Shown here in pieces: positions 41,932 through 50,953 of a DNA stretch of 64,000 nt. Position numbers and translations under genes: made by a program. Under the pieces are notes generated by a model. It was not told the DNA's origin, ran no database searches, and was given only the letters and a program-made list of their open reading frames with translations. Origin of the DNA: a virus; the IMG/VR virus record IMGVR_UViG_3300033141_003979, positions 45,771-109,770 of that record. One strand, written 5' to 3'. Each line of letters opens with the position of its first letter. The first letter of the stretch is position 1.

Positions 41932-42267
41932 ATGGCGGGGGCAAAAGAAAAAACTTATATAGATTGCAATGGTAAAAAAATTATTGCGATAGGACAAATT
42001 TATAAAATAATTTACCCAAATGGCAAAATATATATTGGGCAAGACAGAACAGATGATATAAATTATTTTGGAAGTGCAAATAGCCATATAATAGCAGCAA
42101 GCTTTACAAAAAAACAAAGGAGGTTATTTACTGTTACTAAAGAAATACTGTTTGAAAAAGCGCATTTAACAATTCAAGAACTAAACAGAATAGAGCGCAA
42201 ATACATTGCATTATATAATTCTGATGATCCTGTAATTGGGTACAATAGAACAAAAAGGAAGGAATAA
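41932..42267 (+). CDS. GIY-YIG nuclease-domain protein (111 aa)
   Basis: IGQIYKIIYPNGKIYIGQDR is the GIY-YIG pair with its connecting loop. ILFEKAHLTIQELNRIERKY has the conserved Glu helix, and IGYNRTKR the closing asparagine. Only the catalytic domain is present, without the DNA-binding tail usual for homing enzymes, so it may be a stand-alone nuclease linked to the IbrAB unit or a mobile remnant. Confidence 0.75.
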   Translation: MAGAKEKTYIDCNGKKIIAIGQIYKIIYPNGKIYIGQDRTDDINYFGSANSHIIAASFTKKQRRLFTVTKEILFEKAHLTIQELNRIERKYIALYNSDDPVIGYNRTKRKE

Positions 42268-42268
42268 A

Positions 42269-42427
42269 ATGAGGTATTTTGGAGAATATGGTCTGTACCC
42301 TTTAAAACCACTAGATTATATTATAAATGATATAAAGAATACCAACGAAAATGATTTAATTATTAAAGAAATATTAATATTTCTTTGTAAAAAAATAGCT
42401 GTTCTTGAAAAAGAGATAAAACAATGA
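42269..42427 (+). CDS. Small helical protein (52 aa)
   Basis: AAAGGAAGG precedes ATG 42269. The peptide is amphipathic and helical at the end (FLCKKIAVLEKEIKQ). It overlaps the cupin gene by ATGA. Unknown. Confidence 0.55.
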   Translation: MRYFGEYGLYPLKPLDYIINDIKNTNENDLIIKEILIFLCKKIAVLEKEIKQ

Positions 42428-42804
42428 AAGTTATACAGATTGATGAATTAAAAGATACCAAAAGAGAAGTGAAGTTTCCATGCGGAATGATTAGCAATCG
42501 AATATTGCTAAAAAAAGACGCTATGGGGTATACTTTAACAAGAACAGATATTCCAAAAGGGAACTGGCGTCATTGGCATTATAAAAATCATTTGGAAACT
42601 TGCTATTGTATATCGGGCAAGGCATTATTACACGATATCAAAACTGGTATAATATATAATATTAATCCTGGATATATATATGTTTTAAATCAAAATGATA
42701 ATCATAAATTTAAGGCATTAGAAAATACTGTTTTAATTTGTATATTTACTCCTCCATTAACTGGAGAAGAAATACATAATAGTAATGGTTCATACAGTAT
42801 CTAA
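42424..42804 (+). CDS. Ectoine-synthase (EctC)-like cupin
   Basis: 126 residues over the full length of EctC. HYKNHLETCYCISGKALLHD, NPGYIYVLNQNDNHKFKA and CIFTPPLTGEEIHNSNGSY match the order and wording of L-ectoine synthases. Glu58, Tyr86 and His94 keep the 28- and 8-residue spacing of the iron ligands described in EctC. No ectA, ectB or ectD is present, so it is an orphan enzyme. It may act on an imported or host-made precursor, or on another substrate. AT-rich, within the accessory cassette. Confidence 0.8.
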   Translation: MKVIQIDELKDTKREVKFPCGMISNRILLKKDAMGYTLTRTDIPKGNWRHWHYKNHLETCYCISGKALLHDIKTGIIYNINPGYIYVLNQNDNHKFKALENTVLICIFTPPLTGEEIHNSNGSYSI

Positions 42805-42830
42805 AATTTAGACACTAGCAGTAAAAAGAA

Positions 42831-43370
42831 ATGATAGCCAAAAACCTAAAGAATAGCTGGATTCAGACCTATACAGGCAAACAATTTTTTCCATTAGCTC
42901 CAAAGATTGACCAGATCTGCATTGAGGACATTGCACAATCTCTTGGAAAGATATGCAGATTCAATGGGCATACTTTAAAATTCTATTCGGTAGCAGAACA
43001 CAGTATCTATGTCAGTCATTATGCTTCTGAGAAGAACTCCTTATGGGGCTTATTGCATGATGCTGCAGAGGCATATCTAGGGGATATAGTTAGGCCATTA
43101 AAGCCATTTCTGAATGGATACAAAGAAATAGAAAAGAATCTAAGTAAATGCATAGCCAAAAAATTCAATCTTGAATGGCCGATGCCAGAGGAAATCAAAC
43201 AAATTGATATAGCAATACTACATGACGAATCGATTCAAGTTATGGGTAAAAAGCCACAAGCATGGTCTCAGCTTAGCCTGTCTCCGCTTGGGGTTAGAAT
43301 AATAGGTTTTGATTATAGTGATGCAACCCGAATATTTCTAGAAAGATATCAAGAATTGGTTAAATGCTAA
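42831..43370 (+). CDS. HD-domain phosphohydrolase (YfbR-like nucleotidase)
   Basis: FYSVAEHSIYVSHYA (His57), WGLLHDAAEAYLGDIVRPLK (His76-Asp77) and IDIAILHDES give the HD metal-binding set in the arrangement of 5'-deoxynucleotidases. It probably adjusts dNTP pools. A 13-base palindrome TCTAAAATTTAGA (42800-42812) covers the stop of the cupin gene just upstream and might be an operator. Confidence 0.8.
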   Translation: MIAKNLKNSWIQTYTGKQFFPLAPKIDQICIEDIAQSLGKICRFNGHTLKFYSVAEHSIYVSHYASEKNSLWGLLHDAAEAYLGDIVRPLKPFLNGYKEIEKNLSKCIAKKFNLEWPMPEEIKQIDIAILHDESIQVMGKKPQAWSQLSLSPLGVRIIGFDYSDATRIFLERYQELVKC

Positions 43371-43381
43371 TAAAAATAATC

Positions 43382-43430
43382 TTTTGAAACTTTGATATTT
43401 TCTTATAATAAAACATATGAAACATAACCC
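43382..43430 (+). promoter_or_regulatory. Repeated promoter element, copy 3
   Basis: TTTTGAAAC, TTTGATATTTTCT, TATAAT (43404-43409), AAAACATA, followed by GAAACATAACCCAAAA which is also found after copy 5. The next ATG is at 43452 with AAAGGAGA. Confidence 0.8.
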
Positions 43431-43451
43431 AAAAGTAAAAGGAGAAAGAAG

Positions 43452-44081
43452 ATGGCAGAAGAAAACGGAATAGCAAAAGCAGAATTGGTAGTAGCAGCCG
43501 AAGAATTGAATGAAAAGATTCTAACTAAAGAAACGGCAATCAAAATTACCGGAAGAAAGGCAACATCAGACCAGCTTGAGAAAGATATCAAAGATGCGGC
43601 TGCACTGATCAACCCTGAAGACCAATTTTCCGAAGAAACCTGGAAAGTCCTGAGAGAAATGGCGATAGAGGGGCTTCCGCAGATTCCTGTTAATGATAGC
43701 CCTCAGACAAGTGAAGTTGTTGAAGAATCGATGGTAGAGACAGAAAAAACAGAATTGGCTACAGGCAAGACTGATAATACTCCCGAGAAGCAAGCAGATA
43801 GCTTACAGGACAAGCCGGAAGCTACAGGTGAAGGGCAAACTAAGGGGAAAGCAGGAAAAGCCGTTAAAAAGGCTGAGGCGAAGCCGAAGGGAAAGAAAAA
43901 AAGAAACAAGGGAATTGGTGAATTTGTACGTTCCGGCCTGATTGACGGATCTTTTAAGGGGATGAAAAACGCAGAAATTGCAAAATTGGCCGTAGAAAAA
44001 TTTCACGGAAACACAAAACCTTCTTGTATTGGTTGGTATAAGAACAAATTGCAAAAAAGCAATATTGAAATAAATATTTAA
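43452..44081 (+). CDS. Unknown protein with flexible middle and DNA-binding-like C-terminus (209 aa)
   Basis: Residues 1-75 are helical, 80-150 are Glu/Lys/Thr-rich and disordered, ending in a very basic run (KPKGKKKRNKG). Residues 155-205 (GEFVRSGLIDGSFKGMKNAE, IAKLAVEKFHGNTKPSCIGW, YKNKL) resemble a compact winged or helix-turn-helix domain frequent in phage proteins. It is under promoter copy 3. Confidence 0.65.
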   Translation: MAEENGIAKAELVVAAEELNEKILTKETAIKITGRKATSDQLEKDIKDAAALINPEDQFSEETWKVLREMAIEGLPQIPVNDSPQTSEVVEESMVETEKTELATGKTDNTPEKQADSLQDKPEATGEGQTKGKAGKAVKKAEAKPKGKKKRNKGIGEFVRSGLIDGSFKGMKNAEIAKLAVEKFHGNTKPSCIGWYKNKLQKSNIEINI

Positions 44082-44093
44082 AAAAAACAAAAC

Positions 44094-45173
44094 ATGCAGT
44101 ATTTTGATTTTTCATATAAATGGCAACTAAAGACTGGATATCCAAAAAAGAAAAATGGCTATTTTGTTTTTAGTTGTTTTGCCTGTGGTGGCGGTTCAAC
44201 AATGGGATATAAATTAGCCGGATATGATGTTTTAGGGTTTAATGAAATAGACCCTAAAATGGCAGAATGTTATATTGAAAATCATAATCCCAAATATCAA
44301 TTTATAGAACCTATACAAGAATTTAAAAATAGAAATGATTTGCCAAAAGAATTATTTAATCTTGATATTCTTGATGGTTCACCCCCATGTTCAAATTTTT
44401 CAATGGCAGGCAATAGAGAAAAAGACTGGGGCAAAAAGAAAAAATTTAGAGAAGGGCAACAAGAACAAGTTCTTGATATCTTATTTTTTGATTTTATTGA
44501 CCTTACTAAAAAATTACAGCCTAAAATTGTAATTTCAGAAAATGTTCCAGGAATTTTAATGGGAACGGCATTTCAATATGTTCAAAAAATATATAAGGAT
44601 TTTAAAAATGCGGGATATTATACAATTCATAGACTTTTAGATGCATCAAAAATGGGAGTCCCTCAAAAAAGAAAACGGGTATTTTTCTTTTCAATTAGGA
44701 AAGATTTAATAAAACATATTGATACATATGATTTTTTTGATGAAAATCCTAAAATTGATTTAATGTTTAATGAGAAGGGAATTTTATTTAAAGAAATAAA
44801 AACAAATTCAAAAAGAAAAACTATTCAAAAAACAATTCAAGATGCTTATCATTATTGCACAATTAATAAAAATTCTGATTTTGCGCAATATTTTGAAAAA
44901 ATAAGTGGCAAAAGAAAATATTTTAACACACGATTGATTTTTAATAATGAAATTTGCAGCACAATAAAAAGTGACTGCACTCATATTATTGAAGGGGAGA
45001 AAGCATATATAAATAATGAGGAAATAAAAAAGGCAAGCACATTTCCTAATGATTATAATTTTAAAAAAAACAAAGTTGATTATTTATGTGGAATGTCAGT
45101 TCCACCAGTAATGATGGCGCAAATATCAAAACAAATTGAAATTCAATGGCTTGATAAAATTTATCAAAAATAA
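44094..45173 (+). CDS. DNA (cytosine-5) methyltransferase
   Basis: 359 residues. FSCFACGGGSTMGYKLAGYD (motif I), DILDGSPPCSNFS (motif IV, catalytic Cys99), IVISENVPGILMG (motif VI), MGVPQKRKRVFFF (motif VIII) and the C-terminal GMSVPPVMMAQISKQ (motif X) are all present. The target domain between is AT-rich and Lys-rich. It probably protects phage DNA from host restriction. No partner nuclease was found. Confidence 0.92.
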   Translation: MQYFDFSYKWQLKTGYPKKKNGYFVFSCFACGGGSTMGYKLAGYDVLGFNEIDPKMAECYIENHNPKYQFIEPIQEFKNRNDLPKELFNLDILDGSPPCSNFSMAGNREKDWGKKKKFREGQQEQVLDILFFDFIDLTKKLQPKIVISENVPGILMGTAFQYVQKIYKDFKNAGYYTIHRLLDASKMGVPQKRKRVFFFSIRKDLIKHIDTYDFFDENPKIDLMFNEKGILFKEIKTNSKRKTIQKTIQDAYHYCTINKNSDFAQYFEKISGKRKYFNTRLIFNNEICSTIKSDCTHIIEGEKAYINNEEIKKASTFPNDYNFKKNKVDYLCGMSVPPVMMAQISKQIEIQWLDKIYQK

Positions 45174-45175
45174 AA

Positions 45176-45589
45176 ATGAAAACAGAACCAATAAAAATAT
45201 TATTTAATAGGTATATTTATGCTGAAGTAGATAAAATTAGTCATGTTTTCGGGACAATCTTTATGGCTAATTGGGATTTTTACTACATCATGAGTGTTGA
45301 TGCTATTAAACAGCACATGACTTCTGCCATTAAATTGGTTGAGGAAATACAGCCAAAACCACCAGCAGCTATAAACAAAACTATCAAAGCTATGAGAAGA
45401 ATGATTGATAAAGTAGAAGAAAAAGAGCACTTTCTTCAGTTTATTAGTGATCTTGTTTTAGCAAAAGAAGGCCTTGGATTATTGCCAGGATTTGGTTGTG
45501 CCTTTACTGAAACCAATGAAGGCAAGGTAAAAGTTAAAGCAAAGATATGGCTTAATCCTGAAAAGCAATCTATTCGGGCAATTAAATAA
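45176..45589 (+). CDS. Unknown protein (137 aa)
   Basis: Helical and basic, starting two bases after the methyltransferase. No signature motif; ISHVFGTIFMANWDFYYIMS may be a hydrophobic helix, and the C-terminus is strand-like (KVKVKAKIWLNPEK). It could modulate or specify the methyltransferase, by position only. Confidence 0.55.
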   Translation: MKTEPIKILFNRYIYAEVDKISHVFGTIFMANWDFYYIMSVDAIKQHMTSAIKLVEEIQPKPPAAINKTIKAMRRMIDKVEEKEHFLQFISDLVLAKEGLGLLPGFGCAFTETNEGKVKVKAKIWLNPEKQSIRAIK

Positions 45590-45627
45590 TACTAGGAAAT
45601 AATAAACCAAAATAAGGAGGAAAGTCA

Positions 45628-46689
45628 ATGGCAAGACGAACAAGGCAAACAGTAGAGGCAGAACCACAAACACAAGCAAATGAAGTTAATCGACAAGATC
45701 TCATTGATGCCCTGACTAAAGTCAACCCCGGTTTGGCAAAAAAAGAATTGATTGAGCAGTCAACCCATTTCATTTTTGACGACGACAAGATTTGGACTTA
45801 CAATGATCAGATCACTATTATGCATAAATTCAACACCGGATTAACAGGGGCTGTCAAGGCAGAGAAATTCTTCAAGCTTCTTGATAAAATCCCCGATGAA
45901 ACAATCCAGATCTCAGGTACCGAAAAGGGGAAAATAAAACTCTCCGGCAAAAAGATCAAGGCCACTATCAATATTGATCCAGATATCAAACTTCAGCCCA
46001 TCCAGGTTCCCGGCATCAATTCTAAGCAGTGGGAGGAGTTGCCTAAAAACTTCTCAGATGCCATCGCTTTTGCCGCCTTTTCGGCAAGTCGAAACATGGC
46101 CCGACCAGAACTTACTTGCATTTGGATTACGGACGGGCAGGCCGTATCATGCGATTCCTACCGGGGCACCAAATATCAGTTGGATTCCAAGATGGAGCAG
46201 GACTTTCTTCTCCCCGCAACAGCCGCAGTAGAGCTGGCAAAGTATACCCCCTACAAAATCATTATTGACGGGGGATGGCTGCATTTCATCAATAATGAGA
46301 AAACCTCATTTTCCTGCCGGACATATTATGATGAAGAATATCCCGCAATGATCTGGAAGTTCTTTGAAATAGAAGGGCAAAAGATAGTGCTCCCAGACGA
46401 CTTTCTTGATGCAATCGGAAGGGCAGAGATCATGCTGACTGCGGACTTTGATCTTGATCGATTTGTATTACTAACTATGGAGGCCAATACATTAACCTGT
46501 AAAGGGGAGGGGATATATGGAGAGTTTGAAGAAACTACAGATATTGATTACAGCGGGGAAAAGATTGAAATCAAGGTCCATCCTGTTCTGCTCTCGCAAA
46601 TCCTAAAGCACATCCAGGTTATGGTTGTTGGAGAAAGGCTCCTATTTCATGGGGATAAATTTCAGCATGGAGTTTGTTTGAGCTGCTAA
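45628..46689 (+). CDS. Sliding clamp, DnaN-like
   Basis: 353 residues, the size of bacterial beta clamps. Repeated clamp-like units are visible: LTGAVKAEKFFKLLDKIPDE, GKIKLSGKKIKATINI, QKIVLPDDFLDAIGRAEIML, and the final VHPVLLSQILKHIQVMVVGE. AAGGAGGAAAG precedes the ATG. It tethers the fused polymerase encoded downstream. Confidence 0.8.
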   Translation: MARRTRQTVEAEPQTQANEVNRQDLIDALTKVNPGLAKKELIEQSTHFIFDDDKIWTYNDQITIMHKFNTGLTGAVKAEKFFKLLDKIPDETIQISGTEKGKIKLSGKKIKATINIDPDIKLQPIQVPGINSKQWEELPKNFSDAIAFAAFSASRNMARPELTCIWITDGQAVSCDSYRGTKYQLDSKMEQDFLLPATAAVELAKYTPYKIIIDGGWLHFINNEKTSFSCRTYYDEEYPAMIWKFFEIEGQKIVLPDDFLDAIGRAEIMLTADFDLDRFVLLTMEANTLTCKGEGIYGEFEETTDIDYSGEKIEIKVHPVLLSQILKHIQVMVVGERLLFHGDKFQHGVCLSC

Positions 46690-46701
46690 AAGAGGTGCAA
46701 A

Positions 46702-47250
46702 ATGAAAAAGATACCAACTATATTTAAACGTAATCCCAAAAATATGCGAGAACTCTTAGATGAAGTTCATCCAGATTGTTTATGGGTATTCGCTGGCGAG
46801 GGGATAGCGACCAGAAAGTATGACGGCACATGCGTAAAAATAGAAGACGGAAAATATTTTAAACGGAGAGAAGTTAAGAGAGGTAAAAACGCACCCACTG
46901 ACTTTATTGAAGAACAACTTGACGAAAATACAGGCAAACGAGTTGGATGGGTGCTTGTTGACCCAAACTCTAAAGAGGATCAATGGCACATGGAAGCTTT
47001 CAACACATCCTTCATTGACGGTACATATGAACTTGTCGGGCCTAAAATCCAAGGGAATCCTGAAGGGCATGGGCGCCATGCTCTTATAAAGCATAGCGAG
47101 GCGGGTATTTTTGGCAATGCACCACGAACACTGGATGGTATCGCAGAGTTTTTAAAGGACAAAAATATAGAAGGGCTTGTATTTCATCACCCCGATGGTC
47201 GGATGGGTAAAATCAAAAAGAAGGATTTTCAACAAAAGAGGATTCCATGA
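46702..47250 (+). CDS. RNA ligase (nucleotidyltransferase superfamily)
   Basis: 182 residues. TRKYDGTCVKIEDG contains motif I K-x-D-G (Lys39 as the adenylation site). GTYELVGPKIQGNPEG, KNIEGLVFHHPDGRMGKIKK supply motifs IIIa/IV and V. The size and wording match the small phage RNA ligase family (DUF5565-like). It may repair tRNA cut by host defence. It overlaps the polymerase by ATGA. Confidence 0.82.
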   Translation: MKKIPTIFKRNPKNMRELLDEVHPDCLWVFAGEGIATRKYDGTCVKIEDGKYFKRREVKRGKNAPTDFIEEQLDENTGKRVGWVLVDPNSKEDQWHMEAFNTSFIDGTYELVGPKIQGNPEGHGRHALIKHSEAGIFGNAPRTLDGIAEFLKDKNIEGLVFHHPDGRMGKIKKKDFQQKRIP

Positions 47251-50200
47251 CAGGTTTCTGCCACATCCATACCCATAATGAGTTCAGTTATCTTGATGGG
47301 TTCGGCTCTGCAAAACACTACATTGCCAAAGCAAAAGAACTAGGCATGCTGGCAATTGCCATAACAGATCATGGCGTGGTCGATGGTTGTATCGAGTGGC
47401 AAAAGGAATGTGACAAACAGGAAATGGGGTGTATTTTAGGGGTAGAAGCTTATATCGTTCCAGACGCCAATATCAAAAAGAAGGAAGATAAGCCTGCCCA
47501 TATTACAATTCTTGTTCGTAATACTGCTGGCTGGATTGAGTTATGCAAACTTCTAACAAGGGCAAACCTAACAGGGTTTTATCGCAAACCCCGCCTAGAT
47601 TTCAATACTTTACTCAATGCAGATTTATCCGGCCTTATCATTCTCACTGGATGCTCAAATTCATTCTTGAATTTGCCTGGCGGAATTGAAACTCTAAAAG
47701 AAATGCAGGATAGAATGAAGGGAAGAATCTATCTTGAAATTATGCCGCATGATTTTCCTGTCCAATATGAACATAATAATCTAATCCAGAAACTACATGA
47801 AAAACATGATATCCCATTAGTAGCAACAAATGACTGCCACTACATTGAAGAGGAAGACTGGGAGGCCCAGGAAATCTTGCTAGCCATTCAGACCAAAGCC
47901 AAGTGGGATGATCCGAAGCGGTGGCGCTTCGGGATTAAAGGATTACATCTTAGGACAGAAAGAGAGATGCTATTTGCATTCAGGAAACACTCTTTTTCTT
48001 CTAAGCAGATTGAACAGGCAATAGGCAATACAGTTAAGATCGCAAAACTATGCTGTGAGTTCAGAATTCCAAAACAGGAGATCAGTTTGCCTTCCCCTTA
48101 TGACAAAATCAATGATAATAAATTTCTGGATAAACTATGTTGGCAACAGATCGATAAAGAAAAGTTAGATGATGATTATCAAAATCGATATCTCCATGAG
48201 TACCGTCTCATCAAGAAGAAAAAGTTTGCAAGATATTTTCTCATCGTCTATGACATCATCCAGCATTGCCATAGAGAAGGTATTGCGGTTGGCCCCGGAA
48301 GAGGAAGTATCGGAGGGTCACTGATCGCCTATTTGTTGGGCATTACACAAGTTGATCCCATCAAATTCCATCTATCTTTTGCTAGATTCATTAGTGAAAA
48401 TCGTATCGACTGGCCGGACATAGACCTCGATTTCGAGACACGTCATAGAGAAAAGGTCCGCGAGTATCTATGTGATAAATACGGGAACAATAATATCTGC
48501 GGCATCTCTACAGAAATGAAGATGAAAAGCAAGGCTGCCCTGAGAGATGTAGGGAGAGTATTTGACATTCCTGCGGCAGATGTAGATGAAGTCACCAAAG
48601 CCATCAGGCAAAAGGAACACGAGCACGGAAGTGGCATTCAATCCGTAATTGATAAAACCAAAGAAGGAGAGAGATTCGCAAGGAAATATCCAAAAATAGT
48701 CAAGTTTGCCAAAAAGATGGAAGGCCATGTCCGGGGCAGTGGACAACATGCGGCGGCAGTCATCATATCAGACGAAGACTTGTCTGAGGGGAAGAAATGT
48801 GTCCTTGTCAGGCGTAAAGATAGAATTGTTTGCAATTGGAATATGAAAGACTGTGAATATGTTGGGTTGATGAAACTAGATGTTTTAGGATTGTCCACAT
48901 TATCTGTATTGGCAGAAAGTGAAAGATTGATTCAAGATATTCCTCTTGAAAGATTTAATCTTAACGACACCCCATTAGATGACAAAAAAGTATTTGACCT
49001 CATCAACAAAGGGGGGACTGCCGGAATGTTCCAAATTTCTGCAACTCCAACTACAATACTTTGCAAGGAAATGGGAGTTAACAATTTTGAAGATATTGTT
49101 GCCGCAATTGCCCTAGTCCGGCCCGGACCAGCAGATTCGGGGATGACAGAAAAATATCTCAAAAGAAAACACGGAGAGGCTTGGGAAAAGAAACATCAAA
49201 TATATGAAGAGATTACTAAACATACTTATGGCATCCCGGTTTATCAAGAACAAATCATGCAGATAATCAGTCGTGTAGCAGGATTATCTGAAAGTACCGC
49301 AGATGAAATTCGCAAAGTAATTGGAAAGAAAAGAGATCCAAAAGAATTTGAACTATATCGAAAACAGTTTAAGAAGGGTTGTAAAAAAGCAAAAACCCTA
49401 TCAGAAAAGGAAGCAGATGATTTTTGGAAAGGATTGTTAAAGTGGGCTAGTTATGGATTTAATCGTGCCCATTCTGTTTCCTATGCCTTGATTGGCTACT
49501 GGACAGGATGGTTAAAGGCAAATTACCCAGCAGAGTTTATTTGTGCTTCACTTTCCTATGGGGATTTCGACGACAAGTCATCGGATCTTGCCAAACAAAA
49601 GAAACCGCTCCTTGAGGAAATAATAAAACTTGGCATCACAATTATGCCTCCGAAAAAAGATTTATCAGATCCTACAAGATGGACGGTTAAGAATAATAGA
49701 TTATACGTTCCATTTATAGAGATAATTGGAGTAGGGGAAACTCAAGCACAAAAATGTGCACAGAGCAAAAATACACAAACACGGCTAAAAAGCTTTTTTG
49801 GAAAAGAGTATCTTCCTGAAAAGAAAAACAAGATTGACACAATCCTTGACGAACTTAAAGTGTTCGACCCAGAAGTAATTCCATCATCGAAAGTCTTGTC
49901 AAGATATCTCCCTTTCAGCATTGAAAAAGAAGAGTCGTATTGTGGGTTAAAAGAAGTTCTTGGTTTTAGTTTCCCTAGAAAAGAAATCCCTAAATGGAAA
50001 ACCCTTTATATTCCAAAATATCGTCTTCCTCCTGGATTAATCAGGCAAGCCCGCTTTCGCAATAGCAATTTAACAAAGTGTAGAAACTGTGAACTCGTAA
50101 ATGAATGTAGAGCCCCTGTCATGCCTTCCTGTGGAATGTTTAATGTAATGATAATTGGCGAAGCTGCTGGCCCACAGGAGGACGAATATGGTAGGGGATT

Positions 50201-50669
50201 CTATGAAGAGGCCCCTGCAGGAGAATTGTTATGGGAAGAACTTGCATTATACGATCTAACAAGACGTATGTTCCATGTCACAAATATTGTTAAGTGTTAT
50301 CCAGGAAAGCAGATCAAGACCCCAACCGCTAAACATATCGTTGCCTGTAGTTCATGGCTAAAAGAAGAGTTCACCAAACTCCAACCAAGATTGGTATTAG
50401 CCATTGGAAATACATGTGTCAAGGCATTCACCGGGCAAGATGGTGGCATTCAAAAATTAAACGGCACAACTCAGTGGATAGAATCATTAGAGGCCTGGGT
50501 TTGCTGGTGCCTCCATCCAGCGGCAGTCAAGAGGGCAGGCAGTAATAGGGAATATTTTGAGAGAGGGATCAGGAATTTTTCAGCAAAGTTTGCTATATTG
50601 AAGCCTATAAAAACCAAAGGAGGATCTATTGATGATCCTTATAATATAGGAGATGATATCCCGTTTTAG
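47247..50669 (+). CDS. DNA polymerase III alpha (DnaE-type) fused to uracil-DNA glycosylase
   Basis: 1140 residues. The PHP domain (1-250) keeps its metal ligands: HIHTHNEFSY, ITDHGVVDG, GVEAYIV, PAHITI, ATNDCHY, suggesting an active proofreading exonuclease. Polymerase core: GPGRGSIGGSLIAYLLG (about 348), WPDIDLDFETRHREKVREYL (catalytic aspartates about 390), KLDVLGL (about 540). From about residue 935 a second domain follows: KCRNCELVNEC, VMIIGEAAGPQEDEYGRGFY, HVTNIVKCYPG and CLHPAAVKRAG, the pattern of family 4-type uracil-DNA glycosylases with iron-sulfur cysteines. The usual DnaE C-terminal domains are missing or reduced. Confidence 0.9.
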   Translation: MTGFCHIHTHNEFSYLDGFGSAKHYIAKAKELGMLAIAITDHGVVDGCIEWQKECDKQEMGCILGVEAYIVPDANIKKKEDKPAHITILVRNTAGWIELCKLLTRANLTGFYRKPRLDFNTLLNADLSGLIILTGCSNSFLNLPGGIETLKEMQDRMKGRIYLEIMPHDFPVQYEHNNLIQKLHEKHDIPLVATNDCHYIEEEDWEAQEILLAIQTKAKWDDPKRWRFGIKGLHLRTEREMLFAFRKHSFSSKQIEQAIGNTVKIAKLCCEFRIPKQEISLPSPYDKINDNKFLDKLCWQQIDKEKLDDDYQNRYLHEYRLIKKKKFARYFLIVYDIIQHCHREGIAVGPGRGSIGGSLIAYLLGITQVDPIKFHLSFARFISENRIDWPDIDLDFETRHREKVREYLCDKYGNNNICGISTEMKMKSKAALRDVGRVFDIPAADVDEVTKAIRQKEHEHGSGIQSVIDKTKEGERFARKYPKIVKFAKKMEGHVRGSGQHAAAVIISDEDLSEGKKCVLVRRKDRIVCNWNMKDCEYVGLMKLDVLGLSTLSVLAESERLIQDIPLERFNLNDTPLDDKKVFDLINKGGTAGMFQISATPTTILCKEMGVNNFEDIVAAIALVRPGPADSGMTEKYLKRKHGEAWEKKHQIYEEITKHTYGIPVYQEQIMQIISRVAGLSESTADEIRKVIGKKRDPKEFELYRKQFKKGCKKAKTLSEKEADDFWKGLLKWASYGFNRAHSVSYALIGYWTGWLKANYPAEFICASLSYGDFDDKSSDLAKQKKPLLEEIIKLGITIMPPKKDLSDPTRWTVKNNRLYVPFIEIIGVGETQAQKCAQSKNTQTRLKSFFGKEYLPEKKNKIDTILDELKVFDPEVIPSSKVLSRYLPFSIEKEESYCGLKEVLGFSFPRKEIPKWKTLYIPKYRLPPGLIRQARFRNSNLTKCRNCELVNECRAPVMPSCGMFNVMIIGEAAGPQEDEYGRGFYEEAPAGELLWEELALYDLTRRMFHVTNIVKCYPGKQIKTPTAKHIVACSSWLKEEFTKLQPRLVLAIGNTCVKAFTGQDGGIQKLNGTTQWIESLEAWVCWCLHPAAVKRAGSNREYFERGIRNFSAKFAILKPIKTKGGSIDDPYNIGDDIPF

Positions 50670-50680
50670 GGGACAGGAAT

Positions 50681-50953
50681 ATGACTCGACTAAGAAAAAT
50701 AATTGAAGATCTCAGAAGAGAGACCAAAAAGATTGAAAGATTCAAAGATGAAATAGAAGAATTAAAAGACGAGATTGAAAGGCAAGAAAGTGAGATTGCA
50801 GATTTTGAAGAAGAGGAAGAAGAAGAAATTACATATGAAGAAGAAATACTAGAATCAATCCTTGATTTTTGTTTTAATTGTCCTTTGAAAGATATCTTCC
50901 CAAAATGCAACCTCTGTTATCTGAACAAATGGAAAATAGAAAATGAAAGTTAA
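50681..50953 (+). CDS. Acidic coiled-coil protein with cysteine cluster (90 aa)
   Basis: Residues 1-60 form a strong heptad coiled coil ending in a Glu run. Residues 62-90 carry CFNCPLKDIFPKCNLC, a four-cysteine zinc or iron-sulfur-type site. It lies between polymerase and exonuclease genes. Function unknown. Confidence 0.65.
   Translation: MTRLRKIIEDLRRETKKIERFKDEIEELKDEIERQESEIADFEEEEEEEITYEEEILESILDFCFNCPLKDIFPKCNLCYLNKWKIENES

Noticed and set aside
44094-45589. Complete restriction-modification system
   Set aside because: Only the methyltransferase is recognisable; the 137-residue neighbour has no nuclease motif.
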